Of a stretch of DNA of 64,000 nt, positions 1 to 13,800 are shown in pieces (positions within the stretch are counted from its first letter, which is position 1; every line of letters begins with the position of its first letter). Source of the DNA: Haliotis asinina (lineage: Eukaryota > Mollusca > Gastropoda > Lepetellida > Haliotidae); contig NC_090281.1 in assembly GCF_037392515.1 (NCBI RefSeq), positions 45,732,645 through 45,796,644 of the forward strand. The letters run 5' to 3'. The position numbers were made by a program, and so were the translations under genes. The notes under the pieces were generated by a model that saw only the letters and a program-made list of their open reading frames with translations, had not been told where the DNA came from and searched no databases.

Positions 1-477
1 TATTAGATGATTCTGCGCATTAAACGCATTTGTGACAAGAGAGGCGGTACAACGAGTTGGGCGAGTACAGCTACAGGTAGCTTGACGATTATGCACGTGC
101 AATACATGCTAACCGTGACATGAAATCAACACCGCATATTCCTTCGAATGATAAGACTGGAATTTCAGGCGTAAGATACTGATATTCCACGCTAACCTTT
201 AGTTAAGACGAAGACAAATAGATGATTGGGGCATTGACAATCATTTTAGATATTCAACAATTTTGTTAAAAAAAACCTGGAAAATGTCATTTGCTTCGTG
301 AAATGGACCGGTGGTCCTAAACATATTTGATCAGTATATTGTGTTGATTCAATTCGTTGGGATTGTACCTGTTCCGAAATGGAGTGTGCTATAACAGTTC
401 ATGCGTGAAACGCACGGGGAAAATGAACTTCTCGATATTTATCAGACAACCTGTCTCCCTCTTTCATGCTTGACAAC

Positions 478-830
478 GGTACAAGAATCTGCACCGAAAC
501 GTCGCTATCACGCAATAAAGAAGTTGTTATCCATACAATTTGTCCTATTAGAATTTTATTTATTTACAACACACCGTGTTACTAAAAGGTCTTTGAGTGG
601 CATTTAGAAGTGATGTACATAAAAAACAACAGAATTATATAAATGTCATGTTCTCTGTTATGAGGAACACAACGTTTCGGTGTATATCTTAATCTTTCAT
701 CAGGTGAATGAATGACATGAAACAAAACATATATTGGTATATATATAACTGGGAACGCCCCACTTGAAACAAGAGGGTACAAGAATCTGCACCGAAGAAG
801 TTGTTATCCATACAATTTGTCCTATTTGCA
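478..830. repeat. Fragments of a repeat with CTGATGA...GAAAC core
   Basis: A segment beginning with the words ggtacaagaatctgcaccga (about 478-550) recurs in shortened form at about 776-826. Between them, on the minus strand at about 655-705, lies CCTGATGA followed by a spacer and CGAAACGTTGTG. The words ggcatttagaag (about 598) and cttctaaaatgcc (about 839) are inverted relative to each other. The same family returns at 22,310-22,550. The layout suggests a broken, rearranged retroposon end, possibly Penelope-like, but the family is not proven. Confidence 0.4.
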
Positions 831-1031
831 CACCTCAACTTCTAAAATGCCACTCAAACAAATAAAATTCTAACTGAACAAATAGTACATCCTATTTCTA
901 ATTGTCTCCAACAAGAAACTATCCATATTTACAGCATTTGATACAAGGTGAAGGCACCTGAAGTCCCACGATAATACATTCTGTCACAGTACACATTTGA
1001 GAACTGTTTTCCCTTCCATCAGAAAAACATA

Positions 1032-1179
1032 GGTTAGATTTTACGCCGCTTTTTTAACAATATTCCAGAGATGTCCGGGAGCCACCAGAAATAGGTTTCA
1101 CACATTGCACCCAGTTAGGGAATCGAACCCATTCAGCGTGATGAACGAACGCTTTAACTACTAGGTAACCACACCTCCG
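1032..1179 (-). repeat. tRNA-derived SINE, family A
   Basis: Read on the minus strand this copy has a tRNA-like A box (taactactaggtaacc seen on plus), a B box (ggaatcgaaccc on plus), the family word for 'acaatgtgtgaa' and a tail ending in the complement of gcggcgtaaaa. It is decayed but nearly full length. Confidence 0.75.
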
Positions 1180-1907
1180 AAGTAAGAAAGCGTGTAAATA
1201 ATACAGACGATGTTATGGTCTAAACAAGTCAGAAAGTCAACGATTATGCCATTTTCATGTGCAAAATATTAATTGTCGCGATTGCATACGCCCTGTTCAA
1301 CACATTCTGCAATTCGTTTACACTTGTAGAAGATGTACATGTAAAAACTGGATGGAGATAAATACAAATTTTGATTATATTCTCTAAAATCAATAGCACT
1401 TTAAAAACCGTGATCGAACCCCATAATAGAAACTGATGCGAAGACTGTAATTTTTATCGCTTGATCACTTCCTGGGATGCAAGTTTAATTGCAATCTGAA
1501 AAATGCGCCTCTAAAATCCCTTATATCCATCACCGTGCTTGAATGCGCCATTTAAAAGGGCCACAACTCAAGAGTCCCGTGAACGTGTATTTCTAAAACT
1601 GTAACCGCTTTCCACACAGTATTGCTGTCAGCGTTTAGGAATGCTGATCAGGAGTAACTTGGGTCTGAAGGATAGGACAACGGGGTATCATAAGGTTGTT
1701 AGTCCAACTTGTCACGCCGTTTCAATTTCAGTAACTTCGGAATGAAAATATTTTTCAAATACAACTTCGAATAATAGTAACATCGTTGAAGTTGAAGCTG
1801 AATATTTCAACGAGCAAAAAAACAAAACAAAACAAAAACAACAACAACAACAACAAACCCAAACAACTCTCTCCCCTCGCAGGCTTTTTACATAGTCATA
1901 ACGTTGA

Positions 1908-2165
1908 ACTTTTGTTGAAAAATTTTGGAGGGTGACCTTAAATCTAATTACAGATCGGTCAGCATTAGTTGAAATGTATTGGAGGGAAACCTGAGTTGAA
2001 AACTATTGATACTTTTAGGGTGAGCTTTAGTTGAAAATTGTTGGCGGGAACCTTAGTTGATAATTATGGGAAGATGAACTTCATTTAATACTATTGGGGT
2101 GAACTTCAGTTGAAAACTGTTGAAGGGGAACTCCAGTTGACACTATTAGGATGAATTGTCCTGAT
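1908..2165. repeat. Degenerate ~30-36 bp tandem repeat
   Basis: About seven loose copies of a unit containing 'cttagttgaaaactattg' and 'gggtgaacttcagttg' follow one another. The copies have drifted strongly, so this is an old minisatellite. Confidence 0.6.
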
Positions 2166-2787
2166 TCTATATATTGGAGCATAAACTTAGATTGAAACTG
2201 ATGAGACGTCTACAACAGACTGCAATGCAAAGACCAGACAGGGCGAGGAGTGTCCGGGTGGTTAAGCTGTGAAGTGCAGCATGACGTGTGCACTCAAGAA
2301 ACAAAGGGGAAAAAGATTATCTCCAACGATGTCGCCGTGCCATTGATGTGTTCTGTTATCTCGTCAGCTGTCATACCACCCCCACACCATTAGACTTCCA
2401 TACCAAACGGACGACGTGATCAGCGCAGCGGTTTGGTGGACGCCCGCAGGATTTTGCTGTCCAGTTGAAACCAGCGAACAGTATATTACACCGTATTGTC
2501 TCCAGAACCTCAGCTCCGGTCCCCACAAGGCAAGGTGTTCCTGCAAGAGTTGAGAAGCAAAGATGGGTGTGTAGACGTCAGTTACTGAGCTACCCCACAG
2601 GTCGCGTATCCGCTTCTGTTACCAATTGGTCTCGACCTAGGAATCGCCCTGGCTTTTACTTTGTTAGTCTGGTATAGATTCATTAGGTGCACTAACCGAA
2701 CATGATTGTTTTTTGTACACGTGATCCGTGCACGACCGGCCCATGGCAAGTCATTTGCTGTAGTTGATATCTCCAAGTTGATGAAAG

Positions 2788-2788
<1 letters not shown>

Positions 2789-2855
<67 letters not shown>

Positions 2856-2935
2856 GTCTCTGTGTGTCTGTGTGTGTGCGTGTGTGTCTGTGTATGTCTC
2901 TCTGTGTGTGTCTGTGTATGTCTCTCTGTGTGTGT
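2789..2935. repeat. (TG)n/(TCTG)n compound microsatellite
   Basis: A TG run passes into TCTG units and back into interrupted TG. The Cys/Val-rich open frames over it are repeat artefacts. Confidence 0.95.
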
Positions 2936-3682
2936 TTACCAAATTACATTTCACTGATTGTGTGAGTAAGTGAATCAACCCATGGACCCCGAGGGACCAG
3001 TGAACAACGTACTCAGCTTACCGAACACCTCTATGTTAATTTTGAATTGTTTGAAGCACGTGTATTGAACTTGTTTAGCCATCGCTGGATTTTGCAGCTG
3101 ACAGGAAAAAAATGATTTAGAGTTATCTCCCTTCCATCAATTTGCATCCGCGAAACATCGATAATTTCTATACGTCATACGTAATTCAGTGTTATTCGAG
3201 ATATAGAATTACTTCCATGAAGTACCAAATGAGTTCGACATGCCCAGCAGGGTACATAGAAATTTTACTCGCATGTAAGCGGGGTACATCGAAAATTATG
3301 GAGGAGCGCTCAGCCTATCAGAAAACGACATTTGTGTGTGAGGTACGATAAATGTCGATGTCCATTTCTCCGATGTACAAACACCGCTCAGGCAGGTCAG
3401 TTGTTTATTTAACTATACACGAGAACGGCGTAACAAACATCAGTGAGGAAATCAGTTTGCCCTATTTCCATGTGCAGTAGGACCCTGTCCTACAGAAAGC
3501 AATAGACTTGTTTCTGTGTTATTCACAGTTTCACAAAAGTGACATGTCTAGGTCTAGGAGCAATGGTCTAGACAGCGCGTCATTATTTAAAATACACAGG
3601 TACACTGTCACTCAAGCTATCTCCGTGAATATGTACTGAGTGAGTGTATAAGACCCATGTGGAGATGCTTAAATGAGGTTCA

Positions 3683-3925
3683 TTTAAAGGTGAGAAAAAT
3701 TTGTTTGTTTGTTTGTCTCATGTCAAGTGCAGCAACATTCAAGTTATATGGCGGAGGTCTGTAAATAATCGGGTCTGGACCAGACAATCCAGTGATCAAC
3801 AGCACGAACATTGATCTTGTTATACGATGACATGTGTCAACCACGTCAGCGAACCTGGCCATCCGATCCCATTTTACAAGCATGGGTTGCTGAAGGTCAA
3901 TTCTAACCCGGATCTTCACGGGAGA
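3683..3925 (-). repeat. Dispersed repeat, family B
   Basis: Nearly full-length minus-strand copy. Diagnostic words on plus are gtctggaccagacaatccag, gatgacatgtgtcaacca and cccggatcttcacggg. The family tail (gcggcgtaaaac) is replaced here by a TTTG-rich end. Family B is about 230 bp, has no tRNA-like head, and shares its tail with family A. Confidence 0.8.
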
Positions 3926-4869
3926 AATGCGTATTAAAAAAATCATTATTTTTTTTTAGAATGAACGCAGTTTAAGTTTACTTTGTTCGAGGCAAAGATA
4001 TTTATTCCACATACATCATAAAGGATCAGACATATGTATTGGAAAGAAAGTGATTCTCTAATCTTTGCTTTGTCATAGATTTGATAAAAATTAAAATTTT
4101 GCCCAAACACTTTCAACAAGCAATATTATGGCATGTTAAAAACTTGTCGGTCAGTCTGTTTAAACACATGTTGAATTACCACATATTTTTCAGAGATATA
4201 TATTCATGCTTCAAGCCTCTTAGGTTTCTGATGTCAACCCAACCTGCACAAGATATCGATCGATCTCGCGGCTTCGGAGGCAGGACTGAAGATGCTTCTG
4301 TTCACAGCTTGCCGACATATTTCCTCACCTCAGAACCAAAAATCACTTTGTCCCACTGACGGGATTTTCGAACACGTTTTGAAATTTAAACTCAACTCCA
4401 CCCGACGTTGTTTAAGATAGACAGAATAACAAGCACCAAAACTAGCTCAACATTAAGGAGATAAAACAACGGTTGGTCAGTTCGACTTATATACAAAACA
4501 GACATTTCGGACGGCAAGCAGCCAGACATTCAGCCATGCGCTATTTAAACAGGAATAATCCTGACCACGACGTGAAATCCAACTTCACCCCGCCACATTT
4601 GAATGCTAATCATTTCTTGATCATTATTCATTTGAAATTCTTTAACAGTGGATCGAAATTGTTTGTAATTATTTGTAATTTGTTAGTATATTGGTGAAAA
4701 AGAGCAAGAAACTTACAATATGAGCGGTTGCCTGTATACGTGTTAACAGGAGCAGACACAAACTTGCCATTAAAGTTAAAAATGTTTCATTGAGCCGCAA
4801 GAAATCAAATAAAGGAACTCCTAGTCAGTCTCTTATTTCCAGAGATAATTATAAGAAAGTAGAGCCTAA

Positions 4870-5001
<132 letters not shown>

Positions 5002-6511
5002 GTGTCTCATTATTGGGCGGTGGGGTTCGCATCCCCAGTCTTCATCAATTATAGTTAACAACGGGTCTTATCGAGTGTCCATGTACATGAAACTGTGAAC
5101 ATGTGATCGATATCATGAACATCTCAACAATATCAGGTCGTATCCCATATTTGTTGTTGATAACATGCAAGTGAATGTTCCCAGCGTTACTCAGCGTGTA
5201 CCAATAGCAATAACCATATACCGATATCATTGGACAATTGCTCCTGAACAAGTATATATGGATCATTTGAGAAAGCGTTTCTATGGATACAGTCGGAGGA
5301 TAACCATATTATCATTTGTTGTTTTTGTTACATGAATGTCAGCATATGATTATATAATCAGGTAAATAATTCATAACAGTCGTTTCCTTGTTTGATCACA
5401 AGCTGATAGATATTAAAAATCACGTTGACGTGCTCGTGCGGAAAACAGAGTTTTTTCGGAAAAAAACGAGATTCGGACTACCAGTAATTTTTTGTACTTG
5501 CATGTTTACCTTTTCTTTGTATTATTTTCCTAATTCCATTCACTTCCTTGTAGCCGTTTTTATCGACCAAACCGATTCAACAGTTTTGAATGTTTTGGGT
5601 AAGAAGACAAAATGCCATGTAAACGTGACGGAAATCAGCATTGTTCCATTACGAAACTTATAAAAATGGAGAAATAATTATCTTCACTTTTGACAATTGT
5701 TTAACCCTTAGGAAACAAAATACGTCTGGCTGTTCAAGATGCCATGTTTTAGGGCGAACTATAACATCATGTTTAAACGTATCACAGTGTCAATTTCTTG
5801 TGTATCATTACTAAAATAGTGCGTTTTCAGCAACTGCAGGGTATTTTCCTTTTAAATCCCAAATCCTACTTTGCGTTATTGTCCTTCACATTCTCTGAAG
5901 CCTCTTGTAATTTGTGACTAGATTCATAACGATGTGCACACTTTCAATATGTGCAAAACCCATTCATACTGCTTCTTTATATGTCAGTGCTTCATATTCC
6001 TAAAACAATTTGACGGAATATTCATTTTTAGAATATCAGAGATGATGTATTTTTTCCAACTATATGAATATGTTATTGCTACGTCCCTCGTTAGGAGTAC
6101 AGAATGGCATGGAGTAGAATGAGATGCTCTTAGGGGACGTGATGCTAAAAGTTTGATATATCGATCTTAGTGAGTTCAGCTTGTAAATCCTGAAGTTGTA
6201 GTGTCATTTAGCTTCAGAAACACAGGGATTCTGTAGCAAAATGTATAATTAAAAACAAATAAATAAAATCCAAACAGAGACCACAACAATTCTCTTTTTC
6301 AGAAATAAGGAAACCCAAATTTCTCTTGTCTTTCTAGACCGTTTGGACTCCTCCCTAGATATATCCTGTTGGTCTAGGAGGCATGTTAACAATGTACTGG
6401 GCAGTTGTTATTCTAATTTTACTAAAAGAATAAACCTTTTGCTTCATAATACACTAGAACTGTTGTATCTATTGGTGTGCTCTATATACTCGTGCATTCA
6501 CACATGTAACA

Positions 6512-6635
6512 CTGGCGCTGAGATGGACTAATGGTTAAAGCGTTCCCTCGGGTTCTGTTACCTCTAAAGCTGGTGTAGCCCATTTCCTCCTCCGCGATAT
6601 TGGTAGAATAGTGCTAAAAGCGGCGTAAATCCATA
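6512..6635 (+). repeat. tRNA-derived SINE, family A, decayed
   Basis: The A-box region 'gatggactaatggttaaagcg' is followed by an eroded B box and by the tail 'gtgctaaaagcggcgtaaat'. Confidence 0.6.
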
Positions 6636-6684
6636 CTGAAAATTGTATCAACACCGTTAAGGTTCTGGGTCAGTATAATGTGTC

Positions 6685-6775
6685 CAAGGGAAGCTTGTCA
6701 GAAGAGGCGACCCGTAGACCAGATGGTACGGCTCGGTGACTGATTGCCTGTCATTGGACCTCGACATTACACGAC
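6685..6775 (+). repeat. Family B fragment, strongly decayed
   Basis: Words such as 'gtcagaagaggcgac', 'ggctcggtgactg' and 'tgcctgtcatt' match the middle of family B in order, but identity is low. Confidence 0.35.
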
Positions 6776-6956
6776 GGTACTCAGAATATCACCCACTGAT
6801 TTGTCTAAACCAGATCTGACCATTTACAATCAGACGTGATATTCAGGGAATATTAGTAAAAGCAGCACCTGCTTCTATCATTCAATCTATCTTTAACTGA
6901 GATTTTGCGAAATCATTCATTTATATTATTGTATGATATTATTTGAAAAAACATTA

Positions 6957-7106
6957 AGTAAGTGAGTGTTAATTTACTCCGCTTTATCAATACCCCAGCA
7001 ATTCCCCATCATGGTTTTGTAAACAAATAATAAGCTTCCCGTGGCAAACCGAAATATGGCCTCCAGTTTTGCGAGAGAAACCTTTACCCACTAAGCTACC
7101 CAATGA
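6957..7106 (-). repeat. tRNA-derived SINE, family A, decayed
   Basis: The copy starts with the complementary tail (agtaagtgagtgttaattta) and ends with an A-box complement (cccactaagctaccc). The centre is eroded. Confidence 0.55.
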
Positions 7107-7760
7107 TACCTTCCGAGATAACAGAAAACACCACACAAACAGTTATATTTGATAATGAATGACGTGTAATTCTTGTAACTTTAAGTCTCATGTTCACAAA
7201 GCGACTTGGCAAACAGAACTCAGTAAATACGAACCCGACATCTCAACTGATCGATTTATAATCGAACCAGAGCGACGGTATTGTAACGCAATCGATCACG
7301 ACGAGCTACGGTCTTGCAGGAGTAGTAATAAATATCTATCTTATATACAAATGGCAGTTATGTACAAATGTACATTGGACACAATAACTAACATCAACAA
7401 ATACAGCAATGAGATAATTAACAAGCACCAGAAATAACAGACATGTTCAAAATTCCATGAAACTCCTATTTTGAATATTTCCATGCGATGTTTCAATTTG
7501 TTTAACATGGCAGGAAAAGGTCCTGTTGGTCGTCCTTCAGCAGGTCAGGAAAGGTCATGGTGACCTCGAGGGCAAAGCACGTGCATACATTTGTTGTCCA
7601 AATTTCAACTTCTGTTTAACCTAGAACCAGGTCCATGTCTCTTTCTGATCACAGAGCACTTAGAACTCAGCACATCCCTCCCGTTGCCATGGCAGCACTT
7701 TGTGTAGGTAGATCTACATATTGCACGTATACCCATAAGTCATTTTAGGTCAGGTTGACA

Positions 7761-7822
7761 TCACTCCATGAAGGACAGACCGCTGCTGGATCCACACTCT
7801 TCGCCGCTAGACCACTGTGGAC
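7761..7822 (-). CDS. Lhx6/8 (Awh): Lhx6/8 exon 5 (C-terminal tail and stop)
   Basis: A good acceptor (pyrimidine tract, then cgtacag|) precedes 62 nt that complete the phase-1 codon left by exon 4 and read [19 protein letters not shown], then TGA. A branch-like ctaaat lies just upstream of the tract. The call rests on signal quality, exact phase and a total length close to that expected; no domain is present. Confidence 0.75.
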
Positions 7823-10800
7823 CTGTACGAAGCGAAGAAAAACATTTAGTCGATGTATAGATGATTTGAAGACAGGTAAAATCAAACACCAATGTGTCGA
7901 AAGAGTCTCGAAGTGGTATCTTCTCTCACTATTCTTAAGTCAGTTTGAGGTTGTGTCGAAGCTCGGAAGTTTCGAAGTCTTCATGAAGAACAAAAGGGAA
8001 GGAAGGTGGGGGAGTTTGGTCGAGAGATATATTTTCGAGATTTCAAAGTCGTGGCCTTGAGCGTCACAGGTTTGTTTCCATTTATGATCTGCAACCATCT
8101 AACCACTTTGAAAGACAATGGCGTATTGGTATCTACTTTCCTATGTTAGACATTATAATCAATAACTAGAAAGTTAGTGAAAAACACATCCTAATGTCAA
8201 AAATACTTACTATGCTGGCCCGTTATGATCGTCAGCGTGTCACGTGGGCTGATACTTCCGGAAGAGTTGTCTCCCTTCTGTTGTTGCTGTTGATACTTCT
8301 TCTGCCTCGCTCTGGAATTTTGAAACCACACTTGCGTCACACGCTTACTTAGTCCAGTGATTTGTGCGATTCTTTCGAGATCTTGACCATCTGGGTTGCT
8401 GTCCAGTTGGAAATTGGCCTGAAGGACTTGGACCTGTTCTTCAGTAAATGTGGTCCGCACTCGCTTCGTCTTTGTTTTCTGACTGCTGTCTGAATCTGTG
8501 AAGATATGGCGAAAATGTAAAATCTGAGAAAATATAGCGAAAATATAAAATCTGCAAAATTATGCATTAAAATACGAAAGAGTTGAAATTTAACGCGTAG
8601 TCACCATTTTTTTCAACCACGTGCTCATTTTTGTGAAAATGTACCAAGTACGCCCAGCTGAAGGCGTCTTTTAAAGCCTTTCTGGCTGCTACGGTTGCTG
8701 TCAGGATGTTTTGTTTAAAAAAATCTTCTACAAATTGAAACCGCCTGTTCGAACCAAAACGTCTAATAACAATTTTAGAAGGAATTGATTGAGTCAGGTT
8801 TTACGCTGCTCGTTGCAATATTCCAGCAATATCATGTGGGATACCGGAACACGGTTTCACACATTGCATCCGTTTGAAGAAGGCTCATACCACAAAAATG
8901 ACTTGAATTTAGAATTTAACGCCACTTCAAACTACGGCGGTATCAGTAGCGTGTGGCGTGTCCCACCAGATGATTCGCATACTCAAAATAGACAATTATT
9001 TGGTCGCTGAATTAGTTATCATTTTCGTGACACTCGTGTACAGGACGACTGTATGATTCGAATCAACCATCAAGAATCCTGGCATATGGTTTGGGCGAGT
9101 AATTCGCCCGTTCTCCAGCACTGACTTTTCTTCAGATCGTCAACTGTGGCAGTATTCAGTTGTCCCTGAAGATCCGGGTTGAAATTACTTTACAGTAACC
9201 CATGCCAAGAAGCGACTAACGGGATCGGGTGGACAGGCTCGCTGACTTGGTTGACACATGCCATCGTATCGCTTAAGCGGTTGATCACTAGATTGTCTGG
9301 TCCAGACCCGAGTATTTATATAATCGACTTATGTCATATAACTGGAACATTGCTGGCTGTGACATGAAACAATCAAACCTGTGCTATTGTAATAATTTGT
9401 CTCACCTTTAGACGGACCTCCTTCAAGCATCTCCACATAGTGAGTCTTACAGAGGACTCGGCTGTCCTGAAGAGCGAACTCCTCCCCAGTAGACAATTGA
9501 CGTTTACAGCTGTCACAGGCAAAACACGCCAGGTGATACACATGGGAACGAGCTCTCCGCACCCAGTCATTGGGTTGTATATGTCGCAGACATTTAGCAC
9601 ACTTGGCGCCGAACTCTCTGAAAAACAAAACGATTTTGCAATGGTTTTGTACGTAGATGTCAATTTTTAACTTATTTTGTCCTTAATATTTTATAAATAA
9701 TCAGACAGGCAGATTCAAGTATTTTAATATACAGGACAGGATTATTTGATTATAATATTAATTTCATTCTAATATCTAAATGAAGTATACAAGACATGGT
9801 GATTGAAATATTTTAAAATCACCATTATCATTTATTGTTTTTACTTGGACGTGTTTTTTTATAAATGCTGGAAAAAACTTCATATGCTTCACGTCCACGT
9901 GGACTATAAATGGGATTCATCACAATTTGCTGCCACAAACCTACAATGACGTTACTCGGCCAAATGATCGGACAAGTCAATAAAACTTCACCCTCGACAT
10001 TAACTATTAGCATTTGCAGGCAGCGAGAGCGTTTGTTATTCACGTGGAATTACGGCCAAATTAGTGTCCCTCAGTGCTAGAATAACACTGTTGTGTGTTC
10101 TTTATTGAATCGTCGTCTTTGTATTGCGACTACATAACAATTTAGTGAAGACTTGACCTCCCTGTCAGAGGTCTGAAGGAACGTCACTTCGAATTTCATG
10201 GAGGCTCCTCGTTGGGATCTAGCTAACCCATTTATTTATAGACTATTAGTAACGAATGAAAGAAAATGACAATTTGACAACACCTTTGACAGACAAATTT
10301 GTAACATTACCCAAAAGCCCTCAAAACTCCAGGCGAATTAATGCAAAAAATGCAACAATAGTGGAACAAGCCGTTGAGGACTTTGGTCTCAGTGAGGAGT
10401 TCTTTTGAGGGTACGCTCACACCCTCGTTCACCTTTTAAGGGGCAATAAAAGAGCGTAATCCTATTCCTACCACGTGATGCGATATTTGAACCCCTAATT
10501 GAAAAGGAAGACGAAATATCAAAGAACGTTCCTCCAATTTTCTTCAAGATCTTCCCCGATCAAAAATGTCGTCTGTAACCTTGCTAATTTTCCCGCGCAA
10601 TTAGTTCTCGATCGATCGTCCGGTTTCGGTATTCATAGAACCCGCTTCGGGCGATCGACATGCTAACAAAGTCAATTGCGTCTAATTTGAGGAATAAATG
10701 AAATTCATAACTACAATCTGTGCTGACTGCACGATTTTCTGTACGATTAGATAATGCTTGACCTGCCACTAGGGGTCGCTTCTCACATGCACGTGCATTT

Positions 10801-13800
10801 CTGGATAGTCGTAAAGAATTTCGTAAACCTACATCACATTCAGTCAATGCTCCCGCCACCCTAAAATACATCGTGTATCTCCAAAACACTTCCTCGTCGA
10901 AATAGAATTTCGGGACAAATCCCTAGATAATAAAATCTTACAACGTATTTTTTAAAAATATATATTTACATCCCAACAGATTATTACAACGCAGCGTGAC
11001 AATCTCTGAGAGATTTTAAAAACGTAATGCTAAACTTCACATTTTATCATGCTTTAACAAATCTTCTTTTTTTAATTGTCAGTTTTATTTCATGAAGGAA
11101 AGAAAATAACAAGAAATAAAATGTTTAAAAACACTTCCTGTAAAAAAGTTATTTTAACATGGGAAAATCCACTAGGTGAAGAATTACCGAAACCTAAACA
11201 ACCATATATTCACGGTATACATGAATATTCTACACACGTACGAATTAATTCGGTAGTCTTTGCATTCCGTTATGTGCAGAACACATACATACATTACGAA
11301 TATGTCAGTGACAAGATGCAAGCTGTGTTTCCCTATTTTACCATTATTTGTCACACGTTAGAGTAACTTTAAGGAAGTATAGGGTATAAGATAAGATATA
11401 TTTACCTTGTGTAATCAACTCGACAGTAGATGTTATCCTCTTTGATAAAACATGTCGATTGTCTTTCCAGCTGTGTCTGACACACACAACACCTGAGACA
11501 CTGCACGTGCCATGACCTCCCGCTCACGCGCAACAGATACCTATCAGCTATTACGTCACCACAGCCAAAGCAGATATCCCCTTCCGTCTGCAAGAAAAAA
11601 TGAAGAATTAAGAATTAAAAATACGTTTTTCACAGTCAATAAATCATATTGTATTTTACCTTTAACATCAGAGAAAGCATGTATATCTAACTTACACTTT
11701 GCTGATGCACGTGTAAGGTTGTTAGATAAATGTCGCTTCAAAGTGCATTTCTCTGGAAACGCTAGCTAAATATGAAATGCATGTGATATTATTATGAAAT
11801 ATGGTTGTCAGGTTAGACTATAATTCTAGATTCAAGAGCGTATTAAAATGAAATTAAAAATTGAAGAACGTGTCATTGAAATATACATAGTCCTCTAAAA
11901 ATGTTTCTTATATACTGGTGTTCAAAATTGGAAACAAAACGAAGTCTTTCTTTCAAAAGAATTTAATTTGACCATTTGAAATAGAAACGCCATGCTGAAA
12001 AATAAAATTAAGCAAATATAACGCAGTCATATATTTTTCATAGTTGATCCATAATTCAATTTAAAAAGAAAACATGTTTTCGAAATTCATACAGAAAATG
12101 AAGAAATGTATGCCATTTTTACCTGACGATGAAAATGTTTAAACTGACTATCTCAATCCTGTGTTTACATCAAGCAGAATACCTTTCTCGTTTTCACAAT
12201 AGGGAATCCGCCGCGAAAGCTCATGTTATGAGAACCCCTGGGTGGGGTAGAGGGTGGGAGATTTCCAGTACCGTCCCGCAAGCCTGGCAGTCCCCAGGCG
12301 TAGTGGGGTCGCAAATATCGAACGCTTGTAGTTCATCATTATCAGCGAGACCGCGTGGAAGTCTCGGAATGTTTCTGCGACCCGTTCCGCTTCCCTTTAT
12401 TTATGACGCGGTAGCCTTGTGTTCTTATTCATAAGATTTGTTGTCTTACGTGTGACGTCATCGATGTCACCTATGAAAATAGCGTATGATGTTTCTCACT
12501 TAAAATTAACACGATGATAACACAAACACCAGACAAACACCAGGTGAACAATTAGTTTTACTTGTATTGGCATGACTGAAATATTGGAACACAGGCTTTA
12601 TTTAGTCGTATTAATATTATTTTTCTTTACTGGGTGGAATATGACGTAGGAAACGTAAAACATCACCTTAGAATATGGAGCATATGTGTGGAGGTATGTA
12701 CATGTTATATTTAGTTAAATAGACAACGTGTCTAGAGAAACAGACACGACAGCTAGAAAAATAACACGATATCTGTAGCAATAAACACGGTATCTAGTGA
12801 AATATACAAGGTGTCGTAAGAAATAGACTGTGTAGCTAGACAAAAATATACAAAATATCTTGAGAAAAAGACAAGGTGTCTTGAGAAATAGACACAGTAT
12901 CTGCCAAAACAGACACGGTATCTCGTGAGACTCGGTATCTAGTGAAATAGACAAGGTATCTGGAGAAATGAACAAGGTATTTGGATATAGACACGGTAAC
13001 TGGTGAAACAGACAAAGTGTCTTGAGATATCAGGTATCATGAAAAATGATTTATCTACAAAAAAGGACACGATATCTCGAGAATGAGACAAGTAGTCTGG
13101 AGAAATAGACACGATATCTTGAGAAACAGACGTGGTATCTGATGACATAGACACGGTATGTAGTGGCATAGACACGGTATCTGGAGAAATGGACATAGTA
13201 TCTGGAGAAATAGACTCGGTAGCTAATGAAATACACAAGGTATCTAGAGAAACAGACTCTGTATCCAGAGAAATGGATGCCACTATATGTGAAATGGACA
13301 TGGAGGCAGTGATTGACATGTCGAAAGTCATGTTATAGAAACTCGCCGACTACACCATGTCACACGCTCTCACGACTCAAGGGTCGTCTTCCTTTTATCT
13401 TGAAATCAATTAACACTCGTAGTGTGTTTTGTCAGATTAGAAGAAAAGAATCATTCGATTTGCGCAAGGGTGGGCTTTCAGAGTCGCGCAGGTCTAAAAG
13501 AAAATCTTTTACTCTTTTTCCTCTCAATGGGTCGTACCTTTCTCAAGCCCTAAATGTACGAACTAAGTCGAATGAATAGATTGACAGTAATGTGTTTCCG
13601 GGCTAGGCCGTTTTCTTCTCATGGCATATTGTCGTCTTTAATGGAAGCAGAGAGGACTTGGACTCTACGAATAGCAAAACGACAGGGGTTATGTGCATTT
13701 CATTTAAGAAGGAAATAACCTAAGTGAAAACGAAATGCACCCAGTAAGGTTACACGCGCGCTCAGAAGTCGCGCTGTATACCCTGCTTCCGGTGAGTCGG

